Shown here: positions 28,791 to 38,910 of the stretch, piece by piece
Position numbering within the stretch: position 1 is the first letter of the stretch
Layout: each line of letters opens with the position of its first letter
DNA from: Methylocystis rosea SV97
GTDB taxonomy: Bacteria; Pseudomonadota; Alphaproteobacteria; Rhizobiales; Beijerinckiaceae
DNA length: 64,000 nt
Assembly: GCF_000372845.1 (NCBI RefSeq)
Contig: NZ_KB889963.1
Location: 2,055,923 to 2,119,922 of the forward strand
Reading direction: 5' to 3'
Made by a program: the position numbers and the translations under genes
Notes under the pieces: model-generated
What the model was told of the DNA's origin: nothing
What the model saw: the letters and a program-made list of their open reading frames with translations, nothing else
The model's database searches: none

Positions 28791-28847
28791 TCAAAATGTT
28801 GGAGCAGGTTCTCATCGAAAAAGTCTGTCAACTTTTTCAGACCCTGC

Positions 28848-29507
28848 TTAGACGGTCTCCTCCGCCTCGCGAGCTTTTCGGCGATGGGAGTGCAGGGTGA
28901 TGTAGATGCTGGCGGCGATGAAGGATATGCCGAGGAGGGAAACGATAATGAACAGCGACGAACGCTGAATGATCGCCACCGCGGGGACAAACATCCCCAG
29001 AATGAAGCCGACGACGCAGATTTGCCATGCGGCCGCGTGAACGCCCGCGACGAAGGTCGCCACAGCCAGCAGCACCATCAGATTGAGCCCGGCGGCGTTG
29101 ACGTCGATCAGTTTTCGCAGCGGCGGCGAATAGATCAGCCACATGCCGAAGAGAAACGCCGCCCAGTGCAGTATTTGGGTCCAGACCAGCCGCGTGCGTT
29201 CATGCGTCGTTTCGGTGTGCCGCCAGCCGATATAAATGCAGATCGCGCAATAGACCGGCGTCAGGAACTCCCAGTAGTAGGCGACCGGCTGTCCCGTGAA
29301 GGTGACGATGCCGATGCCGAGCACGGCCGTTGACAGCATCACGATGTAGGGGAGGTCGATTTTGATGACGTCGAGGAAGAGAACGCCGGCGGACTGGGTT
29401 CTGATCTCTTCAATGCCGTGCTCGATCGACGTCGCCCAGCTCTCGTGCTGCGGCGAGGTATCGGGCAAGTTGGGTTCGGCCGGATCGGGGCTATTGGACA
29501 TGAACAA
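28848..29507 (-). CDS. Six-helix membrane protein of unknown function
   Basis: A 219-residue polytopic protein with an acidic soluble N-terminus (about 1-45) and about six membrane segments (for example IVMLSTAVLGIGIVTF, VYCAICIYIGW, LMVLLAVATFVAGVHA, LFIIVSLLGISFIAASIYI), ending in a basic tail. An alternative start is the ATG two codons later (MSNSPDPAEP). No catalytic motif is seen. It is transcribed away from the hydrogenase operon across a 337-base gap; a functional connection to hydrogenase is possible but unsupported. Confidence 0.75.
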   Translation of the reverse strand: MFMSNSPDPAEPNLPDTSPQHESWATSIEHGIEEIRTQSAGVLFLDVIKIDLPYIVMLSTAVLGIGIVTFTGQPVAYYWEFLTPVYCAICIYIGWRHTETTHERTRLVWTQILHWAAFLFGMWLIYSPPLRKLIDVNAAGLNLMVLLAVATFVAGVHAAAWQICVVGFILGMFVPAVAIIQRSSLFIIVSLLGISFIAASIYITLHSHRRKAREAEETV

Positions 29508-29844
29508 TCCTCGCAGTTCGGCGCGAACGACACAGCGGCGGCAAGTTCGCCTTGTCCAACGCGCCTGTTGGCCGAATTAGAAGCTCAAGATAGTTCGTGC
29601 GCGGGAACCGAGCAACTGGGCGCGGGGGTGCGCGCGCGGCTCGTCTCGCCTGCTGGTAAACTTGGGCTCTAGGATCGCGTGGGGCGGTTGAACTCCGGCA
29701 GGGAAGACGATCGCGCGCGATGCCGGACGTCGGCCTAATGTCATCCTCGCGTCACAAGGGCGCCGGCAAAGGCTAGACTTGACGAAACATCCGACGTCGT
29801 TCGTTTTGATATCGGCGGGCAGGGAAGCTGGGTTAGGAGCGCTC
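29508..29844. other. Divergent promoter region of the hydrogenase operon
   Basis: About 337 bases between the membrane-protein gene and the hydrogenase beta gene. No convincing gene, sigma-54 promoter or FNR box was found. A TTGACG at 29779 is suggestive of a -35 element but has no well-spaced -10. The beta gene's ribosome binding site TAGGAGC is at the end. Confidence 0.5.
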
Positions 29845-30987
29845 ATGGCCAAAGCTGACGAAGCGGCGGCGATCATCACGATCGAGGGCCTGCAAGATTT
29901 GCTGCGGGCGATCCGGGCCGGCGGTTATCGCCCCATCGGCCCCACCGTGCAAAATCAGGCGATTGTTTACGACGATATCGAATCTGTCGACGATCTGCCC
30001 CGCGGGTGGACGGACGAGCAGGACGGCGGCCGCTACAGATTGGCCAGACGCGATGACGACGCGCTCTTTGGATATTCCGTCGGGCCGCAGTCGTGGAAAA
30101 AATTTCTGCACGCGCCGAAGCTGCGGCTTTGGACGGCCGAACGCGATGGCGAGAACGCCAGCGTCACGCCCGAACCCCCGCCCTCCGATCGCCTCGCCTT
30201 CATCGGCGTGCGCGCGTGCGAAATTCGCGCGATTGAGATCCAGGACAGGGTTCTCGTCGGCGATCTCTATGTCGATCCGCACTACAAAGCGCTGCGCGAG
30301 CGCGCGCTGATCGTCGCCGTCAATTGCGGCCAGGCGGGAGGCACGTGCTTCTGCGTTTCGATGCAGGCGGGTCCGCGCGTCCAGCAGGGCTTCGACATCG
30401 CACTGACCGAGCTCCTCGATGGGACCGAGCACATCTTTCTCGTCGAGGCCGGCAGCGAAGAAGGGCGCGCGCTGTTGGCGGAGATCCCGCACCGGCCCGC
30501 GTCAAGTCGCGAGGTCGAAGCCGGTGAAGCTGTCATCGAACACACCGCATCCTCGATGGGCCGCGAGATGCGTTCGGACGACCTCAACGAACTGCTGATG
30601 AGCAATCTCGAGCATCCGCGCTGGGACGAGGTGGCGACCCGCTGTCTGAGCTGTACAAATTGCACCTTGGTTTGTCCGACCTGCTTCTGCACGTCGGTGG
30701 AAGACACATCCGATCTTTCCGGAGAACGCGCGGAACGCTGGCGTCGCTGGGATTCCTGCTTCACCATGGATTTTTCCTACATTCATGGCGGCAGCGTGCG
30801 CGCCAGCGCGAAATCGCGCTACCGACAGTGGATGACCCACAAGCTTGCGACCTGGATCGATCAGTTCGGCTCGTCGGGCTGTGTGGGGTGCGGGCGCTGC
30901 ATCACCTGGTGTCCGGTGGGTATCGACATTACTGAAGAGGTGCGCGCCATCCGCGGCTGTGACACGTCCGCTGGGGACTGGCCATGA
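29845..30987 (+). CDS. hyhB: Group 3b [NiFe]-hydrogenase beta subunit (4Fe-4S protein)
   Basis: A 380-residue iron-sulfur electron-transfer subunit of the sulfhydrogenase/group 3b type. Two C-terminal ferredoxin motifs are present: [16 protein letters not shown] and [14 protein letters not shown]. The upstream part has extra cysteines ([18 protein letters not shown]). It carries electrons between the small subunit and the flavin-bearing gamma subunit in the cytosol. The start ATG 29845 follows TAGGAGCGCTC; a TTG at 29779 is less likely. It is the first gene of a tightly overlapping six-gene operon and shares ATGA with the next gene. Confidence 0.92.
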   Translation: MAKADEAAAIITIEGLQDLLRAIRAGGYRPIGPTVQNQAIVYDDIESVDDLPRGWTDEQDGGRYRLARRDDDALFGYSVGPQSWKKFLHAPKLRLWTAERDGENASVTPEPPPSDRLAFIGVRACEIRAIEIQDRVLVGDLYVDPHYKALRERALIVAVNCGQAGGTCFCVSMQAGPRVQQGFDIALTELLDGTEHIFLVEAGSEEGRALLAEIPHRPASSREVEAGEAVIEHTASSMGREMRSDDLNELLMSNLEHPRWDEVATRCLSCTNCTLVCPTCFCTSVEDTSDLSGERAERWRRWDSCFTMDFSYIHGGSVRASAKSRYRQWMTHKLATWIDQFGSSGCVGCGRCITWCPVGIDITEEVRAIRGCDTSAGDWP

Positions 30988-31448
30988 AGGACATTGCCGA
31001 TCTGCTTCGTCATCATCCCTTCGCCGAGGGGCTCGACGAAGAAACATTGGCGCTTATCGCCGGATGCGCCAAAAATGTCGTCCTGCAGCCGGGCGACTAT
31101 CTGCATCGCGAGGGCGCCGCGGCGGATTCCTTCTATCTCCTGCGACATGGCGCCGTGGCGCTCGAAACTTTCGTGCCCGGGCGCGGAGCGTTCTCCTTTC
31201 TAACGGTCAAGAGCGGAGAAATTCTCGGCGCCGACTGGCTCATTCCACCCTATCGCTCGTCCTTCGATGCGCGCGCCGTCGAACTGACGCGCGCCATTTC
31301 CTTTGATGGAAAGTGTCTGCGCGGCAAATGCGAGGCGGATCCGCGCGTCGGCTATGAAATGATGAAGCGCTTCATTCCGCCGCTCGTCAAACGCTTGCAG
31401 TCGGCGCGCATGCAGGCGCTCGGGATGTATGATGCCACAAACGCTTAA
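30984..31448 (+). CDS. Cyclic nucleotide-binding-domain protein in the hydrogenase operon
   Basis: A 154-residue protein consisting of one cNMP-binding (CAP-ED) beta-roll ([27 protein letters not shown]) and a short helical tail ([23 protein letters not shown]). It lacks the helix-turn-helix of Crp/Fnr regulators, so it is not a DNA-binding protein by itself. The canonical phosphate-binding FGE-x-x-L-R-x-A is not obvious, so ligand binding is uncertain. It overlaps both neighbours (ATGA with beta; 20 bases with gamma), implying a structural or allosteric role in the hydrogenase complex. Confidence 0.85.
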   Translation: MKDIADLLRHHPFAEGLDEETLALIAGCAKNVVLQPGDYLHREGAAADSFYLLRHGAVALETFVPGRGAFSFLTVKSGEILGADWLIPPYRSSFDARAVELTRAISFDGKCLRGKCEADPRVGYEMMKRFIPPLVKRLQSARMQALGMYDATNA

Positions 31449-32280
31449 AGCCTGCACGCCGCCGCCCAATCCCATGGCGCCGAGCATGACGCGGTTGACG
31501 CGCTTCATTCGCGAGTCGGCGGACGTCTTCACCTTCGACCTCGCGCCGGAGCGCGCCACGCCCTTCGCGCCGGGGCAGTTCAATATGCTCTACGCATTCG
31601 GCGTCGGCGAAATACCGATCAGCATCAGCGGCGCCGCCGATGCGCCTGATCGGCTGACGCATACGATCCGCGCCGTCGGGCCGGTGAGCGCGGCGCTCGG
31701 CAGATTGAAGGCTGGCGACCAAGTGGGCTTGCGCGGTCCTTTCGGCGTCGGCTGGCCGGTTGAGGAAGCCAAGGGCTTCGACGTCCTGCTGATTGGCGGC
31801 GGCATCGGCCTCGCGCCGCTTCGGCCGGCGATTTACTGGCTGCTGCGCCATCGCGCCGCTTACGGCCGGGTGGGCGTACTCTATGGCGCGCGCACGCCGG
31901 ACGACCTCATCTTTGTCAGCGAACTCGAAGAATGGCGGAGGACGCCTGACTTCCAGCTGCGCGTCGCTGTGGAGCGCGCCGGACCAGATTGGACCGGAGA
32001 CGTCGGCTATGTGACGCCTTTGCTGTCCAAGCTTCGCTACGATCCGGGGGACGCCATCGCCATGATCTGCGGACCGGAAGTGATGATCCGCGCGACCGCG
32101 CTCGCGCTTGAAGACGCGGGCATTGCGGATTCGCGAATTTTCGTCTCGATGGAGCGCAACATGAAATGCGCCATCGGCCATTGCGGCCACTGTCAATTCG
32201 GTCCGCTGTTCATCTGCAAGGACGGGCCGGTCCACCGCTACGATCGCGTGCGCGATCTTCTCGCTTATCGGGAGCTGTGA
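31429..32280 (+). CDS. hyhG: Group 3b hydrogenase gamma subunit, FAD/NAD(P)-binding reductase
   Basis: A 283-residue ferredoxin-NADP reductase-like subunit. The FAD domain carries [20 protein letters not shown], the NAD(P) domain carries [20 protein letters not shown], and the C-terminal [2Fe-2S] cysteines appear in [27 protein letters not shown]. It passes electrons between NAD(P)H and the iron-sulfur chain of the beta subunit. It overlaps the cNMP-domain gene by 20 bases and is followed after one base by the small subunit gene, consistent with strict co-expression. Confidence 0.93.
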   Translation: MMPQTLKACTPPPNPMAPSMTRLTRFIRESADVFTFDLAPERATPFAPGQFNMLYAFGVGEIPISISGAADAPDRLTHTIRAVGPVSAALGRLKAGDQVGLRGPFGVGWPVEEAKGFDVLLIGGGIGLAPLRPAIYWLLRHRAAYGRVGVLYGARTPDDLIFVSELEEWRRTPDFQLRVAVERAGPDWTGDVGYVTPLLSKLRYDPGDAIAMICGPEVMIRATALALEDAGIADSRIFVSMERNMKCAIGHCGHCQFGPLFICKDGPVHRYDRVRDLLAYREL

Positions 32281-32281
32281 C

Positions 32282-33058
32282 GTGGCGCGCATTCGACCAA
32301 GACTCGCTGTCTGGAAATTCGCCTCATGCGACGGCTGCCAGCTCAGCCTCCTCGATTGCGAGGACGAATTGCTGGAGATCGCCGGCGAGGTCGAGATCGC
32401 GCACTTCCTCGAGGCGACGAGCGCGTCGGTCGAAGGTCCATACGATCTTTCCCTCGTCGAAGGTTCGGTGACGACCGCGCATGACGCGGCGCGCATCCAG
32501 GAGGTCCGTAAACAGTCGCGGTTCTTAATCACGATTGGCGCCTGCGCCACCGCAGGCGGCATTCAGGCGCTGCGCAACTTCGCCGACGTGCGCGAATATG
32601 CGGCGATCGTCTATGCGCGGCCGGACTATATCCAGACGCTGGCGACATCGACCGCGATCTCCGATCACGTGAAAGTTGACTTCGAACTGCGCGGCTGTCC
32701 GATCAGCACGCGGCAGCTCGTCGAAACGATTTCGGCCTTTCTCGCGGGGCGCAAGCCGCAAACGCCGCCGCATAGCGTCTGCGTCGAATGCAAGATCGCC
32801 GGCAATCTCTGCGTCATGGTCGGTCACGGCACGCCGTGTCTGGGCCCCGTCACGCATGCGGGCTGCGGCGCGCTCTGTCCCTCCTACAATCGCGGTTGCT
32901 ATGGCTGCTATGGCCCGATGGAGACGCCCAATACGCCATCGCTGTCGGTGTGGTTGAGCAAGCTCGGCATGGATGAAGATGCGCTGCGGCGCGTCTACAG
33001 AACCTTCAACGCCAACGCCGACGCCTTCCGCGAGGAGAGCGAACGTCATGATCGTTAA
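32282..33058 (+). CDS. hyhS: Group 3b hydrogenase small (delta) subunit
   Basis: A 258-residue [NiFe]-hydrogenase small subunit starting at GTG. The proximal cluster ligands begin with Cys16 and Cys19 ([14 protein letters not shown]), followed by the GACATAGG motif. Additional Cys clusters for the medial/distal centres lie in [31 protein letters not shown]. There is no Tat signal, as expected for cytosolic group 3 enzymes. It overlaps the large subunit gene by 11 bases. Confidence 0.95.
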   Translation: MARIRPRLAVWKFASCDGCQLSLLDCEDELLEIAGEVEIAHFLEATSASVEGPYDLSLVEGSVTTAHDAARIQEVRKQSRFLITIGACATAGGIQALRNFADVREYAAIVYARPDYIQTLATSTAISDHVKVDFELRGCPISTRQLVETISAFLAGRKPQTPPHSVCVECKIAGNLCVMVGHGTPCLGPVTHAGCGALCPSYNRGCYGCYGPMETPNTPSLSVWLSKLGMDEDALRRVYRTFNANADAFREESERHDR

Positions 33059-34340
33059 GACGATCAAGGTCGATCAGCTCGCCCGGGTGGAAGGCGAGGG
33101 CGCGCTCAAGGTCGTCGCGCGCGACGGCGTCGTGCAGTCGGCGGAGCTTAGTATTTTCGAACCGCCGCGATTCTTCGAAGCCTTCCTGCGCGACCGTATG
33201 TATAGCGAGGCGCCGGATATTACGGCGCGCATCTGCGGCATCTGTCCGGTCGCCTATCAGATGAGCGCGATTCACGCGATGGAGAACGCGCTCGGCGTCG
33301 TTGTCGATGGGCCGCTGCGCGACCTACGACGGCTTCTCTATTGCGGCGAGTGGATCGAGAGCCACACGCTGCACGTCTACATGCTGCACGCGCCGGATTT
33401 CCTCGGCTATGCGGGCGCAATCGAGATGGCGCGCGACCACGCCGACATCGTGCGTCGGGGCCTCGATCTCAAAAAGGCCGGCAATGCGATCATCGCGCTT
33501 CTCGGCGGCCGCGAGATTCATCCGATCAATGTCCGCGTCGGCGGCTTTTATCGTGCGCCGCGCCGGCGTGAACTTCAGCCGCTCGCCGAAGAGCTGAAGC
33601 GTGCGCGGGACGGGGCGCTCGCGACCGTGCGCTGGACGGCCGGTTTTGATTTTCCTGATGTCGAGCGCGACTATGAATTCGTCGCCTTGCGCGGCGACGG
33701 CGAATATCCCTTGAACCAGGGCCGCATCGTCTCAAGCCGCGGGCTCGACATCGCCGCCGCGGAATATGACGAACATTTCGAAGAGAGCCACGTCGAACAT
33801 TCGACCGCGCTGCACGCGCACCTCAAGGCGCGCGGGGCTTATCTCACGGGGCCCCTGGCGCGCTATGCGCTGAACGCGGCGTCGCTCTCGCCGATCGCGC
33901 GGGAAGCCGCGCGTGAAGCAGGACTTGGATCGGTCTGCGCCAATCCCTTCCGCAGCATCATCGTTCGCGCCGTCGAAGTTCTTAACGCCTGCGACGAGGC
34001 GCTACGGATCATCGACCAATATGAAGAGCCTGACCGCCCGGCCGTCGATCTCGAACCGCGTGCGGGGGTTGGCTTTGCGGCGACCGAGGCGCCGCGCGGC
34101 ATGCTGTATCACCGCTATCAGCTTCATGCCGATGGAAAGATCGCCGACGCCCGCATCGTCCCCCCGACGTCGCAGAACCAGCCGAGCATCGAAGAGGATT
34201 TGAAGATTTTCGCGACGGCGTGGCTCGATCTGCCGGACGATGCTTTGCGTCACCGCTGCGAGCAGACCATTCGCAATCACGACCCCTGCATTTCCTGTGC
34301 GACGCATTTTCTGCGGCTCGATGTCGACCGGGGCGGATAG
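33048..34340 (+). CDS. hyhL: Group 3b [NiFe]-hydrogenase large (alpha) subunit
   Basis: A 430-residue catalytic subunit. Nickel ligands are in the L1 motif [11 protein letters not shown] (Cys63, Cys66) and the L2 motif [13 protein letters not shown] (Cys414, Cys417) near the end. A 10-residue tail after His420 would be removed by the maturation protease encoded next. ATG 33048 lies inside the small-subunit gene; an upstream in-frame start at 32973 is not needed. Group 3b enzymes are reversible, NADP-linked, fairly O2-tolerant, and known in methanotrophs, where H2 can supply reductant for methane oxidation. Confidence 0.96.
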   Translation: MIVKTIKVDQLARVEGEGALKVVARDGVVQSAELSIFEPPRFFEAFLRDRMYSEAPDITARICGICPVAYQMSAIHAMENALGVVVDGPLRDLRRLLYCGEWIESHTLHVYMLHAPDFLGYAGAIEMARDHADIVRRGLDLKKAGNAIIALLGGREIHPINVRVGGFYRAPRRRELQPLAEELKRARDGALATVRWTAGFDFPDVERDYEFVALRGDGEYPLNQGRIVSSRGLDIAAAEYDEHFEESHVEHSTALHAHLKARGAYLTGPLARYALNAASLSPIAREAAREAGLGSVCANPFRSIIVRAVEVLNACDEALRIIDQYEEPDRPAVDLEPRAGVGFAATEAPRGMLYHRYQLHADGKIADARIVPPTSQNQPSIEEDLKIFATAWLDLPDDALRHRCEQTIRNHDPCISCATHFLRLDVDRGG

Positions 34341-34803
34341 CGCGCGCGAAGGACCGCGCATCATTGTGCTCTGTATCGGCAATCCCCAGCGGGGCGACGA
34401 CGCGGCAGGCCGCGCGGTCGCGCGTGCGCTGAGAGCGTTGCTGGTCGACGTCGAAATTATCGAGGAGGAGGGCGAGGCGACGCGCGTATTGGCGCGGCTC
34501 GACGGCGCGGACGCCGCCTACATTGTCGACGCCTGCGTTTCCGGGGCGACGCCCGGCGAGATACGCCGCTTTGACGTCAGCACAAGCCCGCTTCCGCGAG
34601 CGGCTTTTGGCGCATCGACGCATGGCTTCGGCCTCGCCGAAGCTCTGGAGCTGGCCCGCGCGCTGGGCGTATTGCCCTCGCGCTGCGTCGTCTATGCGAT
34701 CGAAGGTGAAATTTTCGACATCGGCGCGTCGATGTCGCCGGCGGTGGCGGCGGCGGTCGATACCGTCGCCGGCCGATTGCGCGCGGACATTCTGGGCAAA
34801 TAG
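34321..34803 (+). CDS. Hydrogenase maturation endopeptidase
   Basis: A 160-residue HybD/HycI-like protease that clips the C-terminus of the hydrogenase large subunit after nickel insertion. The family motif [19 protein letters not shown] near residue 16 has the metal-binding Asp, and YIVDACVSG carries the second acidic ligand; the His is in [11 protein letters not shown]. It overlaps the large-subunit gene by 20 bases and closes the operon. No hyp accessory genes are present in this window, so they must be elsewhere. Confidence 0.93.
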   Translation: MSTGADSAREGPRIIVLCIGNPQRGDDAAGRAVARALRALLVDVEIIEEEGEATRVLARLDGADAAYIVDACVSGATPGEIRRFDVSTSPLPRAAFGASTHGFGLAEALELARALGVLPSRCVVYAIEGEIFDIGASMSPAVAAAVDTVAGRLRADILGK

Positions 34804-34987
34804 CCGAAGCGGGGCGATGCGCCGCACAAATTCGCCCCAAGCCCGAAACAACCGGCAACATTGCGGCAACCCAGCCGAAACGCTGGCATGCTTAAAGTGT
34901 GCGCTCGCATATCTCAGAATTCGCGCTTAGCGCCGCCGAATGCCTCCCCGCACAGCAGCGCCGCGCAGACCAAGTATGGAGAGCCGA

Positions 34988-35134
34988 ATGCAGCGTCTCG
35001 TTTCCGCGTCGAAAGTCATCGTCACCTTCTCGACCGTTCAAATGCTCATCCAAGTGCCGAAGAATATCGTTCGACGCATTGCCGCTTCGCCGGAGGCGTT
35101 TATCAACGCCATAGAGCGTTTTGCAAAACATTAA
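34988..35134 (+). CDS. Possible 48-residue protein downstream of the hydrogenase operon
   Basis: A short ORF (MQRLVSASKVIVTFSTVQML ... RFAKH) with GGAGAG seven bases before ATG 34988. It is amphipathic and basic, without a recognised family. The surrounding 480 bases hold nothing else of note. Weak support from ribosome binding site and composition only. Confidence 0.35.
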   Translation: MQRLVSASKVIVTFSTVQMLIQVPKNIVRRIAASPEAFINAIERFAKH

Positions 35135-35284
35135 GCTTTGCGTTTCCCTCGGCCGCGCAAGCTTAGGATTAAACAATAAGCTGCGTCGGATACGCTTGAC
35201 TATGTAAGCGTTCGCCGGCGGGTTGAATGACCTTGCGCCTGACCCAGTTGAACTGGCTAACAGCCAAACAATCTGGAGGAAAAA

Positions 35285-35500
35285 ATGCGCAAGCTCTTGC
35301 TATTGATAATCGGGGCGTCTTTTACTTTCGCGCCGATGGCTCAAGCGCAGCGATCATACCCTGGCGATGGCAACGTCCAGTCCTATGGCGGGCTCTGGCG
35401 CTATCAGAAGAGGGATTATAGCACGCCCTGGCGGCCTCTTAACCCCGGCGTGTGCTGGCAGTGGAGCGATTCCGCTGGCAACTGGGTATGGGTGTGCTGA
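35285..35500 (+). CDS. Small secreted aromatic-rich protein
   Basis: A 71-residue protein with a clear signal peptide (MRKLLLLIIGASFTFAPMAQ, cut after AQA). The mature part of about 50 residues is rich in Tyr and Trp (YGGLWRYQKRDYSTPWRPLN, CWQWSDSAGNWVWVC) with two cysteines that could form a disulfide. A strong CTGGAGGAAAAA ribosome binding site precedes ATG 35285 and a terminator follows 28 bases after the stop. Monocistronic, periplasmic or secreted, function unknown. Confidence 0.78.
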   Translation: MRKLLLLIIGASFTFAPMAQAQRSYPGDGNVQSYGGLWRYQKRDYSTPWRPLNPGVCWQWSDSAGNWVWVC

Positions 35501-35527
35501 GCAACACGCCAGTTCGATGAGACGCAA

Positions 35528-35558
35528 GAAACGCCCCGCTGTGCAGTCGGGGCGTTTC
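35528..35558 (+). terminator. Rho-independent terminator after the small secreted protein
   Basis: Perfect stem GAAACGCCCCG / CGGGGCGTTTC with a 9-base loop, followed by TATT. The short T content makes it moderate in strength. Confidence 0.8.
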
Positions 35559-36132
35559 TATTGACGCTCATGACCTCGCTTCGCCCAAGTCAAGATCGTC
35601 GCAATTGGCCGCGGAGATGCGAGGCGACCGCTGCGAGGTCTGTCGGTGATCTGCGCCGCGTTGAGCGGCGCCTTCTGCCTAGGTGGGGCCGCATGTCGGC
35701 CATATTGGCGTTCGCAATTCAAGGTAGAGGAACAGCACCTCCATCCAGGAAGGGCAGGCATGGGCTTTCCACGGGAGCCATCTTCTGTCGGGCTGTCGCC
35801 CGGAGAAAAAGAGATCGCCCTCCTTTCGGCGAATGCAATTACTGCTCGGACGGGCGGTCCGCTCGGCAGGTTGGTTTGCATGGCCAGGGCAAACGGAATT
35901 TTTGCCGTCTCGGAAATCTGCAAGGGACTCGCGATACTCACAATCGGCGACATGGTGATCGCCGATGGAGTCGGCGAATTCGTGTGCATTGCGGCGCTGA
36001 CGATCGAGGCGCTGCCTTTCTTACCTTGGCGCGCATCGGAATATGCCAATTCAATCGTGTTACCGTCTCGATGATCGAAGGCCGTTGAGAGTGCTCCGAG
36101 AATTGGGCAGATGAAGCACTGGCCGAACGAAG
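35559..36132. other. Unresolved region with open frames on both strands
   Basis: About 570 bases in which one frame stays open on each strand (a GTG-started frame at 35646-36074 on the plus strand, and a longer one at 35558-36175 on the minus strand). Neither has a good ribosome binding site or any resemblance to a family I know. It may be a decayed gene. I do not call a CDS here. Confidence 0.5.
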
Positions 36133-36819
36133 ATGCGGATTGGCGCGCAAATGATTTTGACGATTCACTGCTCACGATTCGGAGCGGTTACGCTTCTGTT
36201 TTTGCTTCTCGCTGGCGCAGAAGCAAATGCGCGCGTCGCCAAGGTGGCGGCTGAACCAATTCCGGATGCCCTATGGGCCTATATGCAGGGAAGATCGTGG
36301 CGGGCGGAGCTTCGATGTCCGGGACGCGACGAACTTGTTCTGTTGAGGGTTCCTTACCGGGATTTCGACGGCAACCCTCAGACCGGCTCTTTGATTGTCG
36401 CAAAGAGCGTCGCAAACGCAGTCGCAGCCGCCTTTCAGGACATTTTCGACAGCGGGAAATTTCGAATCTATCGAATGTCGCTGATCGATGAATTCGACGG
36501 CGACGACGCGCGATCGATGGCGGCGAATAATACGAGCGCCTTCAACTGCCGAACCACCGATCGCGGCGCGATGTCGCGACACGCCTATGGCATGGCCGTG
36601 GACATCAATCCCGTTCAAAATCCCTACCGGGAAGGAAACCTCACCGAACCTGAAGCCGGGCGCGCTTACGACGAGCCCTCCGAGCGCAGGAGAGATGTTG
36701 TCGGGATCATCGTTGACGGCGACGTCGTCACCAGGTCCTTCGCGCGACGAGGCTGGCGCTGGGGCGGACATTGGAAGAGAAGCGTCGACTATCAGCACTT
36801 TTCCAATGACGGACACTGA
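36133..36819 (+). CDS. M15-family D-Ala-D-Ala carboxypeptidase-like protein
   Basis: A 228-residue exported protein; a hydrophobic signal segment (AVTLLFLLLAGAEANA) follows the start, and the Met at residue 7 (36151) is an alternative start. The zinc peptidase motif SRHAYGMAVDINP supplies His and Asp, and the C-terminal DYQHFSNDGH supplies the last His, as in the extensin-like/VanY M15 peptidases. It would cleave peptidoglycan stem peptides in the periplasm. Stand-alone gene. Confidence 0.88.
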   Translation: MRIGAQMILTIHCSRFGAVTLLFLLLAGAEANARVAKVAAEPIPDALWAYMQGRSWRAELRCPGRDELVLLRVPYRDFDGNPQTGSLIVAKSVANAVAAAFQDIFDSGKFRIYRMSLIDEFDGDDARSMAANNTSAFNCRTTDRGAMSRHAYGMAVDINPVQNPYREGNLTEPEAGRAYDEPSERRRDVVGIIVDGDVVTRSFARRGWRWGGHWKRSVDYQHFSNDGH

Positions 36820-37137
36820 GGGCGGTAGTCGTGGCGGGGCGCTCAGCGCGTCAGCCGGCCACGGCGAGTTTGATAAACGCCGATCTGACCCACCCTCGGA
36901 ACATAGGCGAATTTCTCTGCGGCCCTAAGGTTCCGAAAAGGTTGAGAGATTTTTTTCGATGGAAACCCGCTTCATCGTTGTGGCGCCGCTGCCACAGTCG
37001 GGTGGAAAGCGTGCCCGGAGGGCCGAATAGCTTCTAAATTGCTTTGACTGTGCAGGGCTGGTCGCTTTTTTTACCTGGAAGCCGCCTTTGGTGCGGGGAT
37101 TCGGCCCAAGCCGTTTTAAGCTTTAGGAGAAGCTATA
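36820..37137. other. Intergenic region upstream of the second porin
   Basis: About 318 bases with no convincing gene. It ends in TTTAGGAGAAGCTATA, the ribosome binding site of the porin at 37138. The promoter was not pinpointed. Confidence 0.6.
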
Positions 37138-37887
37138 ATGAAGAAGGCAACTTTTGCCGCTTTTGTCCTCGCGCTGACGGCTGGTTCGGCCATGGCCGCG
37201 GACCTTCCGTCCTACAAGGCGCCGCCGCCACCACCGCCGCCGCCGATCATGACCTGGACGGGCTTTTATGCCGGTCTCAACTTCGGCGTCGGCTTTTACG
37301 CCCAAAATTCATCCAACGCTTGGGGGTGGGGCGTAAACAATCACGGCGGCAGCCGGGCGGGCGTCGTCGGCGGCGGTCAGATTGGCTACAATTACCAGAT
37401 CACGCCGATGTTCGTCGTCGGCGTCGAGACCGATTTCCAGGGAACCAGCATCGGCTCCGGCGCCGGCGGCAACAGCTACGCCTGGCTCTTTGGCGTCCCT
37501 CCGGTGACCACCGCGACTCTGAACTGGTTCGGCACCGTGCGTGGCCGCGTCGGCGTCAACCTGCTGAGCCCGCAACTGCTGGTCTATGGCACAGGCGGCT
37601 TCGCTTATGGCGAAGTTAAACGCAACGGCTGGTTGAACCAGAACAGCACGGTGCAGACGGGCTGGACCGCCGGCGGCGGCGCCGAGTATATGTTCGTGGC
37701 GCTGCCGAACTGGTCGGTCAAGGCCGAGTATCTCTATACGCAGCTCAGCGGCAACAACAACAACGGCTTCAATTTCGGCCTCAATTTGAACAACGTCAAC
37801 AACCGTACCCGCTTCCACACGATCCGCTTTGGCGTGAATTACCACCTCAATTTCGGCTCTTCGGCGCCGGTGTTGGCGAAATACTGA
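37138..37887 (+). CDS. OMP31-like outer membrane beta-barrel protein, second copy
   Basis: A 249-residue porin-like protein with signal peptide MKKATFAAFVLALTAGSAMA, the same ADLPSYKAPPPPPPPP linker as the copy at 20285, then WTGFYAGLNFGVGFY, VGGGQIGYNYQ, GTVRGRVGVN and the closing strand VNYHLNFGSSAPVLAKY. The two share signal, linker and barrel landmarks but differ in loops, so they are diverged paralogues. It is monocistronic with its own terminator. Confidence 0.92.
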   Translation: MKKATFAAFVLALTAGSAMAADLPSYKAPPPPPPPPIMTWTGFYAGLNFGVGFYAQNSSNAWGWGVNNHGGSRAGVVGGGQIGYNYQITPMFVVGVETDFQGTSIGSGAGGNSYAWLFGVPPVTTATLNWFGTVRGRVGVNLLSPQLLVYGTGGFAYGEVKRNGWLNQNSTVQTGWTAGGGAEYMFVALPNWSVKAEYLYTQLSGNNNNGFNFGLNLNNVNNRTRFHTIRFGVNYHLNFGSSAPVLAKY

Positions 37888-37914
37888 TCGATCATTCAAG
37901 CCCGACGGATCCAG

Positions 37915-37943
37915 GAAAGCCCAGCCCTCGCGGCTGGGCTTTT
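37915..37943 (+). terminator. Rho-independent terminator of the second OMP31 gene
   Basis: Stem GAAAGCCCAGCC / GGCTGGGCTTTTC with a CTCGC loop and a T-rich tail, 28 bases after the stop. Confidence 0.92.
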
Positions 37944-38034
37944 CTCTTCTTCAGCGCCGATGGGCGATGACGCGGGCTGCGACCCAGTCGGACGCCGCCG
38001 ATTGGGTCAGGGCGAGGTCATCCACGTATTCAGT

Positions 38035-38910
38035 CTATTCGTGAGACTGCCCGAGCGTCGGGGCGCAGGCGTCAAAGTCTTTATTGCAGGGCGCATCCGG
38101 ATTGTAGATTGCATAGGCGTAGCTGCAACACGGATGGTGTGTTTTCTTCTCAGCGCCATAGTCCGCGTTGAAGGGGACCTCAATGCCGACGTGTTGATAG
38201 TCACCGCTACGTTTTGGCGGAAGATTCGGTACGGTGTCGGCGGTGTTCACAAGACGGAATGTTTGAACCTTTAAGTTTTCGTAGTAATCGTGGAAGGGTT
38301 TTAGCCCCACCATTGGGCTTGCGGAATTATAGTGCAAGGCCGCAATATTGTGAGAAGCCGCCAATGGCACAGCAAGCGTGGCAAGCGCCGAGCCGAGACT
38401 GTGGCCAGTGATGGTAAGAGGTTTGCTGCCGATTGTTTTGAGCTGGGCGTCCAGCGCCTCCACAAGCCCGGTGTAAACTGCGTACCAGCCTCTTGCGACG
38501 AGAATGCCGGGAGGGGGATTGGGCGTCGGCGCGCTATACGCTACCGGTTTGAATTCAATATCTACTTCGAAGTCCGCAAGGCTTTTGCTGCCCCGGAAAA
38601 CGAGATAAAGACTGCCGTCGGTCTTGGATTTAACGAGGCATCCGAAAGGTTCAGTGACTGTCTTTTTAAACTCTAAAGTGAACGTGCTCCAAATCAGCTG
38701 ACCAAAGGCGTAGTCCTCTACTTTGAAATCTTTGGTGATCGGGCAAGCGTTAGCCGGCTGCCAATCAAAGTCTCGCGGCGAGCCGGCATTGAGCCATTGT
38801 TCATACATGTTACTGAGCATGTTCACAAGGAACGTGCAAACCTTGAAGGTTTGCTGAGAAGAATCTCCAAAGGATAGCGGTTGAGATGTGCTGCAAGTGG
38901 TAGGGGTCAT
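38035..38910 (-). CDS. Class 3 (fungal-type) lipase
   Basis: A 291-residue alpha/beta hydrolase of the lipase class 3 family. The nucleophile is Ser171 in TGHSLGSALATLA. The preceding YLVFRGSKSLADF is the oxyanion region, the Asp is in LVNTADTVPNLP, and the His in DYQHVG. No signal peptide is obvious. ATG 38910 follows CTGGAGAGTAT; the longer frame to 39162 is rejected because it adds Arg/Pro-rich non-homologous sequence. A+T-richer than neighbours, so possibly acquired; it lies just outside the prophage attachment site. Confidence 0.88.
   Translation of the reverse strand: MTPTTCSTSQPLSFGDSSQQTFKVCTFLVNMLSNMYEQWLNAGSPRDFDWQPANACPITKDFKVEDYAFGQLIWSTFTLEFKKTVTEPFGCLVKSKTDGSLYLVFRGSKSLADFEVDIEFKPVAYSAPTPNPPPGILVARGWYAVYTGLVEALDAQLKTIGSKPLTITGHSLGSALATLAVPLAASHNIAALHYNSASPMVGLKPFHDYYENLKVQTFRLVNTADTVPNLPPKRSGDYQHVGIEVPFNADYGAEKKTHHPCCSYAYAIYNPDAPCNKDFDACAPTLGQSHE

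Noticed and set aside
35558-36175. Overlapping open frames on both strands as possible genes
   Set aside because: Neither has a good start signal or recognisable similarity; listed only as unresolved.
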